Shown here in pieces: positions 32,805-41,962 of a stretch of DNA of 64,000 nt (the stretch's first letter is position 1; each line of letters opens with the position of its first letter). This DNA is from Aneurinibacillus sp. REN35 (GTDB taxonomy: Bacteria; Bacillota; Bacilli; Aneurinibacillales; Aneurinibacillaceae): NCBI RefSeq assembly GCF_041379945.2, contig NZ_JBFTXJ020000002.1, positions 434,001-498,000 on the forward strand, in the 5' to 3' direction. The position numbers were made by a program, and so were the translations under genes. The notes beneath the pieces were generated by a model. The model was given only the letters and a program-made list of their open reading frames with translations. It was not told the origin of the DNA and did no database searches.

Positions 32805-34710
32805 CTATGTCTGCTCGGTTGCCTCTTTTACTTTGCGCCATAAAGTGGTGCGGTTGATACCAAGCCGCTTGGCCGTCTGTGATTGGTTGTTGTTTTCTTC
32901 CTCTAGGACGCGCAGGATAATCTCAGTCTCCAACTCTTCCAATGTTTTTCCGGCGATATCGATTTCCTGCCCTGTATGTTGGATAGCTTCCCTTTTGCTG
33001 CTGTCGGTTCCTTTCTTTGTTTCCATAGGATCGGTTGCTGCAATGGGAGGCTTTGGTGCAGGCGGTGGAGTAAATACATCTTCAAGAACGTCCTGTACGG
33101 CCTCTAGCGCAATGAACGGCCCATTTCCTGCCTGGCAGATTTTTTCGACCGCATCCTGCAGTTGCTCCACGTTGCCCGGCCATTCCTCAGTGGTGAGTCG
33201 GTTCATCAATTCCGGGCGCAGTCCGACAATTTGCTTTCCTTCTCTCATATTATACGACACAATGAACCACCGGATAAGCTCAGGAATATCTTCTTTTCGT
33301 TTGCGTAGCGGTGGCACACGGAGCGAACCACCGTTTAAGAGATGATAGAGATCCTCTCTAAATATGCCCGCTTCGACTTCTAGCTTCAGATCCCGCGTAT
33401 GGGATGTAAGTATGCGAGGGTGAACTTTTGCTACGTGAGGTTGCTCGCTTTGTTCGATTTTTTTGATCTGTAGGAGTCGAGTGAGCTTATCCTGCAGTCC
33501 GACTGGCAGATGGCCAATATTTTTAAGGTATACCGTGCCTCCACGTGCTGCAGCAAACAGATTCGTATCATTATCTACAGTAAATAAACCATAATCTGTT
33601 TGATTCTCCTTGAGCAAATCGCACTCAAGTACAAGAAACGGCTGTTTTTGTCGGCTGCCTTCGTTATGGATCGCTTCAGCGAAGCTTTGTTTTCCGACAC
33701 CTCGTTCGCCGTATAAACATACCGGAGCTTCGTGATTGCTAAACAGACGTGCTGTCTCGATTTGTACTTGCATGCTTTGTGTTCCTGCGATCAAACGGGT
33801 AAAGTGCGCCTGTTCCTGTGCTGGAATCTCAGTGAGCTGCTGTGTTCCTTCTCGCGCTGTCTGTACTTTCTTTAGTACAGTGATCGAACCAATGCGCTGT
33901 TCATTCTGAAACAACGGCTTGCTTTGCACTTCAATGGTCTGATTTGCAATGGTGGTCGTTCCTTGAATGATCCCATCCGCCCCCCTTTTCAAATTGCAAC
34001 AACCAATCCGAGAATTCACTCGTTTCTAAATTAATCATATGGCGAGCTTTTTTGTTTAATAATACAACATTTTCTTTTGCATCGGAAATAATGGTAGCTT
34101 CGGAGTGTTCCTCGACGGCTATTTTTATTATAGGATCAACCTGCGCTGTGGATGAGGCATAGTGTGCGAGCCGTTCTGCTTCATACAGGGAAGCTACTAC
34201 TGCTTCTTTACCGGGAGTTAGAGCGAGCGTATTTAATCCGTAGCTGACTGCGGCAGCTTGTTCAACGGTATCGCTAATGAGAGCTTGCACTCCACTTTCC
34301 GCTGCTTTTTGCAACAAAGAAGAACTTTCTTCTCCAGCCTTAATTGAGAACAAAGCGAGCGGGATATTGAGGAGCATACTAATCGTTTCTGCACCTTCAA
34401 CCATTGTTGGTGTGCCGATCACGCCTATTTTTCCGGGAAAGCCCTGAAGAAGAAGTAATGTACGAAGTATATCGTAACCGGACGTTTGAATGGTTACAAG
34501 CGGAAGATGGCAGTGCTGCGCAAGATGGTGAGCGATAGCCCCATAACTGATGAGTACATCAATGCCTTCCTTCTCTTTTTCCTGAACGATTGCGAGTGCG
34601 TTAGCAACTTGTCCTACTTCAATATGAATCTCGCTTTTCATTGTAGCGCGCGCTTCAAGAAATAATTCCTTCAACCCTGAAGAAGGAACGATGACTACTA
34701 TTTTTGCCAT
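32805..34710 (-). pseudogene. PrpR-N / degenerate sigma-54 AAA regulator, frameshifted
   Basis: Two frames make one regulator of about 635 residues. Frame 1 (ATG 34710, AAGGAGG) holds a PrpR-N sensor (about 1-180, IGVIGTPTMVEG) and the start of a PAS domain. Frame 2 completes PAS, then a sigma-54-interaction-like AAA domain with Walker A GERGVGK, and a Fis-type helix-turn-helix (SQTAKRLGINRTTLWRK). They part at a run of six Cs on the plus strand (33980-33985); removing one base joins them. The AAA domain lacks the GAFTGA loop, and its Walker B reads VYLKNIG instead of LFLDEIG, so it could not drive sigma-54 promoters even if repaired. Confidence 0.8.
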
Positions 34711-34823
34711 GAAGTACCTCCTTGTTTATAATTGCATCGCATTGTTGAATTTCGCTACAAATAGTGTACGTAATTATTAGAACATATGCAAGCCAAACTC
34801 TTTAAATAGCAAGTTACGCAGTG

Positions 34824-34851
34824 TTACGATCATGAGGTTTTTAGGTATAAT
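34824..34851 (+). promoter_or_regulatory. Possible sigma-A promoter of DUF2203-TatD pair
   Basis: TTACGA at 34824-34829, 16-base spacer, TATAAT at 34846-34851, ten bases before the AGGAGG ribosome site. Confidence 0.45.
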
Positions 34852-34872
34852 ACATGCGAGGAGGTATGGAAT

Positions 34873-35277
34873 ATGTCGAAACAATTTTTTACTGTAGAAG
34901 AAGCGAATGCCCTTCTTCCTGTGATTCGTCAAGAGATTGCCTTTCTGCAGAATGTTCGCAATGAATTTCGGCAGAAGTATTTAGAGTTGACTACGTATAA
35001 AAGACGTAAAGAACAACAGACGTCCATTAATATAGAAGATGAATATGTGTTTACGATGGAAAGCGGGTTAGAGTTTTTGGAGATGCAGGCGCAGATGCAT
35101 GTCAGCAACATTCGCGCGCACGGTGCACAGCTTAAGGAAATTGATCCTGGATTGGTTGATTTTCCTGCGGTGATGAATGGTGAGGAAGTGCTGTTGTGCT
35201 GGCGGGAAGGCGAAGAGTCGATTACGCACTACCATGGACTCTATGAGGGGTTCGCCGGGCGGAAAGAGATTGAATAA
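34873..35277 (+). CDS. DUF2203 family protein
   Basis: A 134-residue protein. It begins MSKQFFTVEEANALLPVIRQEIAFLQ, the family's helical start, and ends with VDFPAVMNGEEVLLCWREGEESITHYHGLYEGFAGRKEIE, the conserved C-terminus. The function is unknown. AGGAGG precedes the ATG. The last codons overlap the TTG start of the TatD-like gene by eight bases, so the two are translationally coupled. Confidence 0.88.
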   Translation: MSKQFFTVEEANALLPVIRQEIAFLQNVRNEFRQKYLELTTYKRRKEQQTSINIEDEYVFTMESGLEFLEMQAQMHVSNIRAHGAQLKEIDPGLVDFPAVMNGEEVLLCWREGEESITHYHGLYEGFAGRKEIE

Positions 35278-36049
35278 GCAGTTGGTTGATAGTCATATCC
35301 ATCTTGATCAGTATTCGGACTCTGATATGGATCGATATATTGCAGAGTGGTATGAGGCTGGTATTGTGGGAGTTGTAGCGGTTGCGACGGACCTTTCTTC
35401 TGCCTATCGTACGCTTGCGCTAAAACAACGGTACCCTGATTTCGTGTATGCGGCGCTCGGATTTCATCCGGAGCAGCTCCTCCCCTCTTCCTCTGAGGTG
35501 ACCGAACTTGTGGATTTACTATATAGGGAGCGGCAGATGATTCATGCGATTGGTGAGGTTGGTTTGCCTCATTATGTGGCAGAAGCGGTCGAGCAGATAG
35601 ACGAGCATGCGGAGTGCTTGAGTGGATTTGCGGCGCTTGCGGCTGAATTGGATGTGCCGCTTGTTCTGCATGCTGTGCATGATAAAGCGGCACATGCTCT
35701 TTCGATCGTACGTGCGCAAGGTGTACGTAAAGCGCATTTTCATTGGTTAAAAGCACCGGATGCTGTAGTCGATGAGGTTGTTGGACATGGCTACTTTATT
35801 TCCGTAACTCCGGAAGTATGTTATCGTGAGCGGGATCGACAGCTTGTGCGGCGGGTTCCGCCGTCCCAACTGTTGTTGGAGACGGATGGGCCCTGGCCGT
35901 ATAACGGGCCGTTTTTGAATCAGAAGACGACTCCGCTTCTGCTTTGGCAGACTGCGGCTGCGGTAGCTACGATATACGATGTATCTACAGAACAGGTTGC
36001 GGCTTGGAGCATGCGTGGGATACAACGATTATATGGTGCAATCACATGA
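35270..36049 (+). CDS. TatD family metal-dependent hydrolase
   Basis: A 259-residue TIM-barrel hydrolase. Metal ligands are visible: H-x-H in DSHIHLD near the N-terminus, Glu in IGEVGLP, His in LVLHAVHD and His in AHFHWLK, and the Asp in LLETDGPWPY. TatD enzymes are 3'-5' DNA or RNA exonucleases. The frame is open far upstream, but the N-terminus of the family matches a start at TTG 35270, (M)NKQLVDSHIHLD, which overlaps the DUF2203 stop. Ribosome site is weak (GGAAAGAG), consistent with coupling. Confidence 0.85.
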   Translation: MNKQLVDSHIHLDQYSDSDMDRYIAEWYEAGIVGVVAVATDLSSAYRTLALKQRYPDFVYAALGFHPEQLLPSSSEVTELVDLLYRERQMIHAIGEVGLPHYVAEAVEQIDEHAECLSGFAALAAELDVPLVLHAVHDKAAHALSIVRAQGVRKAHFHWLKAPDAVVDEVVGHGYFISVTPEVCYRERDRQLVRRVPPSQLLLETDGPWPYNGPFLNQKTTPLLLWQTAAAVATIYDVSTEQVAAWSMRGIQRLYGAIT

Positions 36050-36063
36050 TCTGATATGCTTGA

Positions 36064-36609
36064 TTATAAGAACTTCTTGCAGGCAGTAATGGCAACCTCC
36101 GCCATTTTCTCATAACCCTTCCGTGACGGATGGCAGCCGTCCGTATCGTACATGCCTTCTAGGCGTCCCGTTTGCGGATTGCGCAGCGGCTCGTAGAAGT
36201 CGATTAGCGGCAGATGATTTTCTTCCGCAAATTTTTTCAGCCATGCCCGATATCCTAAAAGGAGCGCTTCGGCATCCGATTCCTGCACAGGGGGTGGCAG
36301 ACACACAATAAGTGTAACAGGCGCCTCTCCTTCCGTAATTTGTGCCGCAATCGCGGTGATGTTGCGCTGTAAATCCTGTAGCGTAACTCCCTGATAGGCG
36401 TCATTGGTTCCTCCAAGCAGAAGTACGATATCGGGCTGCTCTGCCATCACTTGCGGCACACGCCGCAGCATTTGTTCCGTGGTCTCACCGTTGATCCCCA
36501 TATTTATGTATTCATATCCTAGTTTTTCGCCAAGAATGGTGAGCCAGGAATCACTGGGGCCGCTTGGATACCCCCACGTAATGGAATCTCCTAGTCCAAC
36601 TAGCTTCAC
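36064..36609 (-). CDS. SGNH/GDSL hydrolase
   Basis: A 181-residue esterase-like protein. The four blocks are present: GLGDSITWG with nucleophile Ser, Gly in INMGINGETT, GGTND in LLLGGTNDAY, and D-x-x-H in TDGCHPSRKGYE. The enzymes deacylate lipids, thioesters or sugar esters; this one has no signal peptide and so acts in the cytosol. The start is GTG at 36609, eight bases after GAGGAGG. Confidence 0.88.
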   Translation of the reverse strand: MKLVGLGDSITWGYPSGPSDSWLTILGEKLGYEYINMGINGETTEQMLRRVPQVMAEQPDIVLLLGGTNDAYQGVTLQDLQRNITAIAAQITEGEAPVTLIVCLPPPVQESDAEALLLGYRAWLKKFAEENHLPLIDFYEPLRNPQTGRLEGMYDTDGCHPSRKGYEKMAEVAITACKKFL

Positions 36610-36662
36610 GATGATTACCTCCTCTATTACTGTCTATGTTCGTACCTTCATTATACAGGCTA

Positions 36663-37376
36663 TTAAGCGGCCATTTGCATAGTATGCTGATGTATAGGAT
36701 GAGCATGCCAGAGCTGTTCGTTTTGGACAAGTCCAATTGCCATAGCAGGCTCAACCCCATCCTGCTGAGCAAGCTGCACCAGTCTTGTAATATCTCCTGT
36801 TTGGTAGGCGGCGGCAAGCGCCCGTAAAAATACTTGCAATCCTTCTTCTTCAGGCAGCGGCACTTCTTCTTTCTCAAGCTCATCTTGAACAGAGAGAAGC
36901 GCATGGCGCGCCCGGTGCAGAGCCGCTTTCGCTGCCCCTTCTGTTGTCTTGAGCATACGGGCTGTCTCCGCGCTCGAATATCCGAATACATTGCGCAATA
37001 AAAAGACGGCTCGCTGCAGAGGTGACAAATGCTTCATTAAGGCTTGAAACGTCCTCTCGATTTCAAAGGACCCATGATCTGCGGGTATCACTTCTACCCT
37101 CTCCTGCTGTAAGATCTGTGCCAGGCGGTTCTTCCTTCGTGACTGGTCAATCCATGTATTCTTTGCAATCCGCAGCAAAAACGCTTCGGGATTCGCATGC
37201 CTGAAAATGATATCCGTGCGGAGCGCCTTAAGCCAGGTCTCCTGCACAAGGTCCTCGGCATCCCAATGAGACCCTGTGATGGCTAAGCAGTAGCGGTTCA
37301 ATGCGGATTGCAGCTGTTCCAGATTTTTCACTTCTGTCCTACTCCTTGCATTTTCTAACGGGTACGCTGTATTCAT
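36663..37376 (-). CDS. ECF-like sigma-70 family RNA polymerase sigma factor with C-terminal extension
   Basis: A 237-residue sigma factor. Region 2 (about 25-95) has WDAEDLVQETWLKAL and AFLLRIAKNTWIDQSRRK. Region 4 (about 115-170) has LSPLQRAVFLLRNVFGYSSAETARMLKTTEGAAKAALHRAR. A further 65 residues follow, as in ECF41-like groups, but shorter and without the SnoaL signature. No anti-sigma gene is adjacent, so the extension may do that job; this is inference. AAGGAG lies eight bases before the ATG at 37376. Confidence 0.88.
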   Translation of the reverse strand: MNTAYPLENARSRTEVKNLEQLQSALNRYCLAITGSHWDAEDLVQETWLKALRTDIIFRHANPEAFLLRIAKNTWIDQSRRKNRLAQILQQERVEVIPADHGSFEIERTFQALMKHLSPLQRAVFLLRNVFGYSSAETARMLKTTEGAAKAALHRARHALLSVQDELEKEEVPLPEEEGLQVFLRALAAAYQTGDITRLVQLAQQDGVEPAMAIGLVQNEQLWHAHPIHQHTMQMAA

Positions 37377-37500
37377 CCGGCACTCTCCTTTTCTTTTTAC
37401 CATATCATACTTGTTGACAATCTATAAGACGGACGTGTGAAGACATTGTCTCCCTATTCATATAAACGAATACCTCAATAAAAAGGATACGCAACAAAAA

Positions 37501-37545
37501 AGCCAAAACCGATTTTCTTAGCATAGCAAGCAATCGGTTTTGGCT
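37501..37545. terminator. Terminator downstream of rsgA-like gene
   Basis: A 14-base perfect stem, AGCCAAAACCGATT at 37501-37514 with AATCGGTTTTGGCT at 37532-37545. Confidence 0.8.
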
Positions 37546-37555
37546 CCTCTAGATG

Positions 37556-38607
37556 TTACCGTTTTTTATAATATTGTTTTTGCCATTTACTGATATGCTT
37601 CGTCTTTTGCTTTTCTGCCCAGGCGAGCGAAGTATCCTGCTTTCTTTGTGCAAAAAGAAGTTCGCGCTGCAGTTTCCGGTAGCTATCCAATCGCTGCTGT
37701 GACATAGTCCCTGCGGCCAGACCCGCTTGTACGGCACAATCCGGTTCCGTCTCGTGCGTGCAATCTTTAAACCGGCATTGCTGGGCCAGCTCCTCAATAT
37801 CATAGAATGTACTTCCTAATCCTTCCGCAGCATCCCATAGCTGCAGTTCACGCATTCCCGGCGTATCGATCACCATCGCACCTGTAGGCAGCAAGAAAAG
37901 CTCTTTATGTGTGGTTGTGTGTCGACCGCGGTCATCCCCTTCACGCACGTCTATCGTTTTTTGAGCACTAGATTTAAGCAAGGAATTCAATAAAGAAGAC
38001 TTCCCTACTCCGGATGAACCGATGAAGGCTGCGGTCTTTCCTTCCTGCAGATAAGGCTGTAGATGCTCTATCCCCTCCCTAGTCACATTGCTTAAGGGGA
38101 TAATAGGCACACCATATGCGATGTTATTCACCTCATATACTCTTTCATCTACATTCATGCAGAGATCTTTTTTTGTGAGCACAATGATCGGCTGCGCCCC
38201 GCTATCATAAGCCGTCACAAGATAGCGCTCTAGGCGTCTGATGTTGAAGTCTAGATGTAAGCCCATTAGTAAGAATATATAATCAATGTTTGTTGCAACA
38301 ACCTGTTGTTCCGTTTTTGTTCCGGCGGCTTGTCTGCTAACGATTGTTTTTCGCGGCAGAACCTTGTGGATGACTCCTTTATTTTCTTCTGGAATCATCG
38401 TCAACTGCACCCAGTCTCCCACTACAGGATAATGATCGGCTAGTACATTCACATGCATAAATTTACCGGATACTTTGGCTTCATACTCTTGTATCCCATC
38501 AAAAACACGATAGAGATGCTTATGCTGCAGAATAACTCTGCCGATGATGGTATTTTTATTATCAAAAACGGGAATGTCCTCATTCAGCCTATTTTTTGTA
38601 TATTCAT
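37556..38607 (-). pseudogene. rsgA: RsgA-type ribosome assembly GTPase, frameshifted near start
   Basis: A circularly permuted GTPase of about 350 residues. The G4-like TKKDL comes first, then G1 GSSGVGKSSLLN, a DDRGRHTTT segment, G3 DTPGM, and a C-terminal zinc knuckle with CRFKDCTH and C. RsgA releases assembly factors from the 30S subunit. The natural start, ATG 38607 with AGGAGG, reads MNIQKIG and then hits TGA at 38584-38586. Shifting one base gives N-E-D-I-P..VILQHKHLYRVF and joins the main frame. The family has G-W-N-E here, so a G of TGG is missing. The next usable ATG (38458) would lose most of the OB fold. Confidence 0.8.
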
Positions 38608-38904
38608 TTTGTCCTCCTGTTTTAAATAGAAGGACTGAAAAAACGAACAGTTATTTGTTTTTCCATCCTTCTAAGGGTCTATTGTTGTTGAGGATATGGA
38701 ATACAATCTGCATCATTACCACTCCATTCTGTAAAAGTTGGTTTTATTATACATTTCCAAAATGAATATTGTCTATACTATTGCAAAACGCTCTTGATCA
38801 TGCCGTCAGCGTATAATTCGATTGCTACCTACCTATAGTAAGAGGGGATTTGCCGTTCTGTATCTACATAGTCAGAATACTTATGAGAAAAAGGAGGAAA
38901 TATG
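38608..38904. other. Intergenic region with long hairpin before rsgA
   Basis: Between the divergent rsgA-like and acetamidase genes. The hairpin at 38628-38672 pairs AGAAGGA..GAAAAAAC with the matching TGTTTTTCC..TCCTTCT arm, about 16 base pairs with mismatches. It lies 21 bases upstream of the rsgA start, where it could act as an attenuator or protect a leader. No gene. Confidence 0.5.
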
Positions 38905-40215
38905 ATGAGCCAAGCTAAAGCCTGCGAAACCGTATTCGTGAACACATTTACGAATGGTCTGCTTGATCCTTCTCAACCGATGTTGGGTCCTGTACAAGAT
39001 GGGGGACACATCGTCGCCAATACGACACCCGGATGCTGGGGTCCGATGATTACCCCCAGTCTTCGCGGCGGTCATGAAGTAACAAAGCCGGTCTATGTTG
39101 AAGGAGCGGAGGTTGGAGATGCGATAGCGATCCGCATTAAGTCTATTCGGATCACGTCTCTTGCGACCGCTTCAGGCAATGATAAAACAATGGAGGGCCG
39201 CTTTGTGGGCGATCCGTTTGTCGCAGCGAAGTGTCCTTCCTGCGGCATCTCGCATCCAGAGACAAGGATTGAAGGCATCGGACCTACATCCATTCGCTGT
39301 GCCGCATGCGGTGCGGATGCTGCCCCTTTTCTATTTACGCATGGCTATACGATGACGTTTGATGCGAACAATGAAATCGGTATTACGCTGCATCAAGAAG
39401 CAGCCGAGAAAATAGCTGGCCAGGGAAAGAAATACATGGCTACGCCTGCTCACTCTGTACAAAACCCGGTCGTTACATTTGCGCCGAGTGATCTTGTTGG
39501 AGCCATCGCGAGGGTCCGTCCATTTCTAGGTCAATTAGGTACGACGCCCTCGCGTGTGCTGCCAGACTCGCACAACGCGGGTGATTTTGGTACGTTTCTA
39601 ATCGGAGCTTCTCATGACTATGCTGTGACAGCAGAAGAATTGGAAAGTCGAACAGATGGCCATATGGACATCAATCGTGTGCGGGAAGATGCGATACTGA
39701 TCTGTCCGGTAAAGGTTCCAGGCGGCGGCGTCTATCTTGGTGATATGCATGCGATGCAGGGGAATGGAGAAATTGCTGGACATACGGCCGATGTGGCGGG
39801 GATTGTCACTCTGCAAGTACATGTATTAAAAGGCGTCTCGATTGAAGGTCCCGTTTTACTTCCGGTAGAAGAGGATCTTCCCTATCTAGCGAAGCCGATC
39901 ACACAGGACGAGAAAGAAAAGGCGCTTCGGTTGGCGGGGAATTGGGGGCTTACGCAGATAGAGGAAACGGCACCGATTTCTTTCATCGGGACGGGTGCCA
40001 ACTTGAATCAAGCTACAGAAAATGGCCTGCAAAGAGCGGCCGACGCCTTGGGTATGACGGTCCCTGAAGTGATGAACCGAGCAACGATTACCGGCTCGAT
40101 TGATGTGGGGCGCCATCCGGGTGTTGTTACGGTGACCTTCCTCGCGCCGGTTGACCGTCTTGAGAAGATGGGCATTGCAGATCTGGTTCGGGAACAGTAT
40201 CATCTAACGAAGTAA
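38905..40215 (+). CDS. Acetamidase/formamidase family protein with CxxC...CxxC insert
   Basis: A 436-residue FmdA/AmdA-family amidase that releases ammonia from formamide or acetamide. Family parts: VDINTTPG-like NTTPGCWGPMITPS, GDFGTFLIG, PGGGVYLGDMHAMQGNGE with the catalytic Glu, and VGRHPGVVTVTF. Bacillus members are near 300 residues; this one is longer and carries CPSC...CAAC about residues 111-138, which looks like a small zinc ribbon. The ATG at 38905 lies seven bases after GGAGG; the one at 38902 is also possible. Single gene with terminator. Confidence 0.85.
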   Translation: MSQAKACETVFVNTFTNGLLDPSQPMLGPVQDGGHIVANTTPGCWGPMITPSLRGGHEVTKPVYVEGAEVGDAIAIRIKSIRITSLATASGNDKTMEGRFVGDPFVAAKCPSCGISHPETRIEGIGPTSIRCAACGADAAPFLFTHGYTMTFDANNEIGITLHQEAAEKIAGQGKKYMATPAHSVQNPVVTFAPSDLVGAIARVRPFLGQLGTTPSRVLPDSHNAGDFGTFLIGASHDYAVTAEELESRTDGHMDINRVREDAILICPVKVPGGGVYLGDMHAMQGNGEIAGHTADVAGIVTLQVHVLKGVSIEGPVLLPVEEDLPYLAKPITQDEKEKALRLAGNWGLTQIEETAPISFIGTGANLNQATENGLQRAADALGMTVPEVMNRATITGSIDVGRHPGVVTVTFLAPVDRLEKMGIADLVREQYHLTK

Positions 40216-40225
40216 GATAAATACA

Positions 40226-40275
40226 CTCCCCCTTGTCGGCTCTGTTCCTGAGCATGTAAGGGGGAGCGTATCTTT
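40226..40275 (+). terminator. Terminator of acetamidase gene
   Basis: CTCCCCCTT at 40226-40234 pairs with AAGGGGGAG at 40258-40266, with T-rich sequence after. Confidence 0.75.
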
Positions 40276-40309
40276 TCAAAACGTATTATGCGAATGGGTT
40301 CTCCCGTTT

Positions 40310-40885
40310 TTAAGAAGAAGATGTTTGTATATGCTGTGAAAAAAATGCGGTAACATACGCGTCGTCGCTTATTTTACTTTGTACATTGCGCCGCCAGACC
40401 CCCGTGTTTTGCAGCGAGGTCAGCGTAGTTCCATACCACTTTTCAACGCTGGTTCTTTTTATAACATAAGAGGCATCAGAAAAATGGTATCGCACAGCCT
40501 GGAGGTTATCGATTAAGACGAAGCTTGCGGTCGCATTGTATAGAATTGCCCGCTTTATCTCCCTTTCGTTTAAGTTCTCCACGCTTTCTTTATAGTGAAT
40601 GTTTGCTGTTAGTTCCTCAGGATATAGTTGATATGTTTTAGGAATATCAGCAAGCGGAAGCGTATTGTTCAAATGAATGAAGTTGATATGGTTGCCCATG
40701 TATTTATTTTTATATGGCAGAATGGATTTCAAATCATGGGTGGCCGGGTTTTTCTGCGCCGCATTATACTGCTCCTCCTGCGCTTTGATTCTTGGATGTA
40801 TAACCCCTTCAATCGTAAATAACAAACCAAGTCCGATTACGGCCAACAAAACGATGATCTTGTTTTTTCTTTTACATGTATTCAT
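40310..40885 (-). CDS. DUF4825 domain-containing membrane-anchored protein
   Basis: A 191-residue protein with one N-terminal membrane anchor (KNKIIVLLAVIGLGLLFTIEG) and an outer domain with DLKSILPYKNKYMGNHINFIHL, the DUF4825 start. Its ATG overlaps the stop of the upstream membrane gene as ATGA. It is the third gene of a PadR operon. Related proteins occur with antimicrobial or membrane stress regulators; the function is not known. Confidence 0.8.
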   Translation of the reverse strand: MNTCKRKNKIIVLLAVIGLGLLFTIEGVIHPRIKAQEEQYNAAQKNPATHDLKSILPYKNKYMGNHINFIHLNNTLPLADIPKTYQLYPEELTANIHYKESVENLNEREIKRAILYNATASFVLIDNLQAVRYHFSDASYVIKRTSVEKWYGTTLTSLQNTGVWRRNVQSKISDDAYVTAFFSQHIQTSSS

Positions 40886-41559
40886 TCATATACCTCGTAT
40901 TGTCCCAGCAATGTGCAGGCTTTCGTAAACAAGAGCGGTATAACGATGGAGATCAAGGGAGATAGGAAGGAATATGAAAGCATAGCAAATTGATACGGTC
41001 CTGAGATCTCAATCGAGCGCCAAAACCACAGATTACTTCCAAAACGCAGTGCTGCCATGGCACCTACGATAACAAGGATGAATACCACCCAAATGATCCA
41101 CACGCGCTTTTGCCATTTGCGGATATTTTCTGTATTGACCAAGGATACCTTGTTTGGTGTCGTGTGACGTATACGCCAGCCCGCCAAAAGGTAAACGATA
41201 CCGACGACAATACTAGCCAGCAGCATCGTTGTATTCAATCGCGCCTCTTCAAGCAGTATTCTAGATGGCATCGTTAAAATCCAGATAAGCAAGGAATAGA
41301 TAAGAGCAGTCTGGATCAGTTCCAGCCAGTAGCGGTTAATGTAGATTCGCTTATTCCCTCCTATGATTAGATCCGCAGAATCAATGTGCTGTACCGCTTT
41401 AGCAAAGGCTTTCGCAGGTGTTAGGCCCTGTTCTATATAATCCTCCGCTTTTTCTTCAAGGTTGCTGAGAATTTCTTCTTTCAGCTCATTGATCTCTTTC
41501 GTCGGTTTATGTCTGGCAAATATGTTATCTACATATTCCGCTAGTTCTTTCTTTATCAT
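40882..41559 (-). CDS. Membrane protein with HAAS-like (permease prefix/DUF1700) N-terminal domain
   Basis: A 225-residue protein. The first 65 residues form the helical HAAS-type domain: NELKEEILSNLEEKAEDYIEQGLTPAKAFAKAVQHI. Four or five membrane helices follow. In other Firmicutes such proteins pair with a PadR regulator and probably bind or relay to it. It overlaps both its neighbours by four bases (ATGA), so all three genes form one tightly coupled operon. Confidence 0.82.
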   Translation of the reverse strand: MIKKELAEYVDNIFARHKPTKEINELKEEILSNLEEKAEDYIEQGLTPAKAFAKAVQHIDSADLIIGGNKRIYINRYWLELIQTALIYSLLIWILTMPSRILLEEARLNTTMLLASIVVGIVYLLAGWRIRHTTPNKVSLVNTENIRKWQKRVWIIWVVFILVIVGAMAALRFGSNLWFWRSIEISGPYQFAMLSYSFLSPLISIVIPLLFTKACTLLGQYEVYE

Positions 41560-41918
41560 GATAAATCCTCCTTCCCCTTATTATCGCTAACGATCAGGCG
41601 GTCAATTAAGTTTCTTGCCGCTTCCCAATTTTGCAGGTTTTGTATGTAGACTTCACGTCCTGACTCGGTGATTCGATAATACTTTCTACGCCCACCCTGT
41701 GTTTGTTCTCCCCAGTATGATTCAACCAATCGCTGTGATTCCAGACGACGCAAGCTTGAATACAATGTTGGTTCCTTTAATTCGAAGGTTTCACCGCTTT
41801 TGCGAAAGATTTCTTTGATGATGCTGTATCCGTAATTATCCTCGCGCAGGATAATACCTAAAATAATCGTATCAATGTTTCCGCGTATTAGATCACTATG
41901 GATATAGTGCTCCCTCAT
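41556..41918 (-). CDS. PadR family transcriptional regulator
   Basis: A 120-residue winged-helix protein. ILGIILREDNYGYSIIKEI is the family start, and KEPTLYSSLRRLESQRLVESYW is the recognition helix and wing. GGRRKYYRITESGREVY is the signature at the wing end. It heads the PadR / membrane / DUF4825 operon. A repeat overlapping its promoter is a candidate site for self-control. The ribosome site is weak (GGTGG). Confidence 0.88.
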   Translation of the reverse strand: MREHYIHSDLIRGNIDTIILGIILREDNYGYSIIKEIFRKSGETFELKEPTLYSSLRRLESQRLVESYWGEQTQGGRRKYYRITESGREVYIQNLQNWEAARNLIDRLIVSDNKGKEDLS

Positions 41919-41962
41919 TCTGGACCACCGACTTTCCCTTGATTAATTGCATTATAAGATAC

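Noticed and set aside
35241-35756. 171-aa minus-strand ORF inside the TatD gene
   Set aside because: His/Gln/Pro-rich reverse reading of the TatD coding sequence; no ribosome site.
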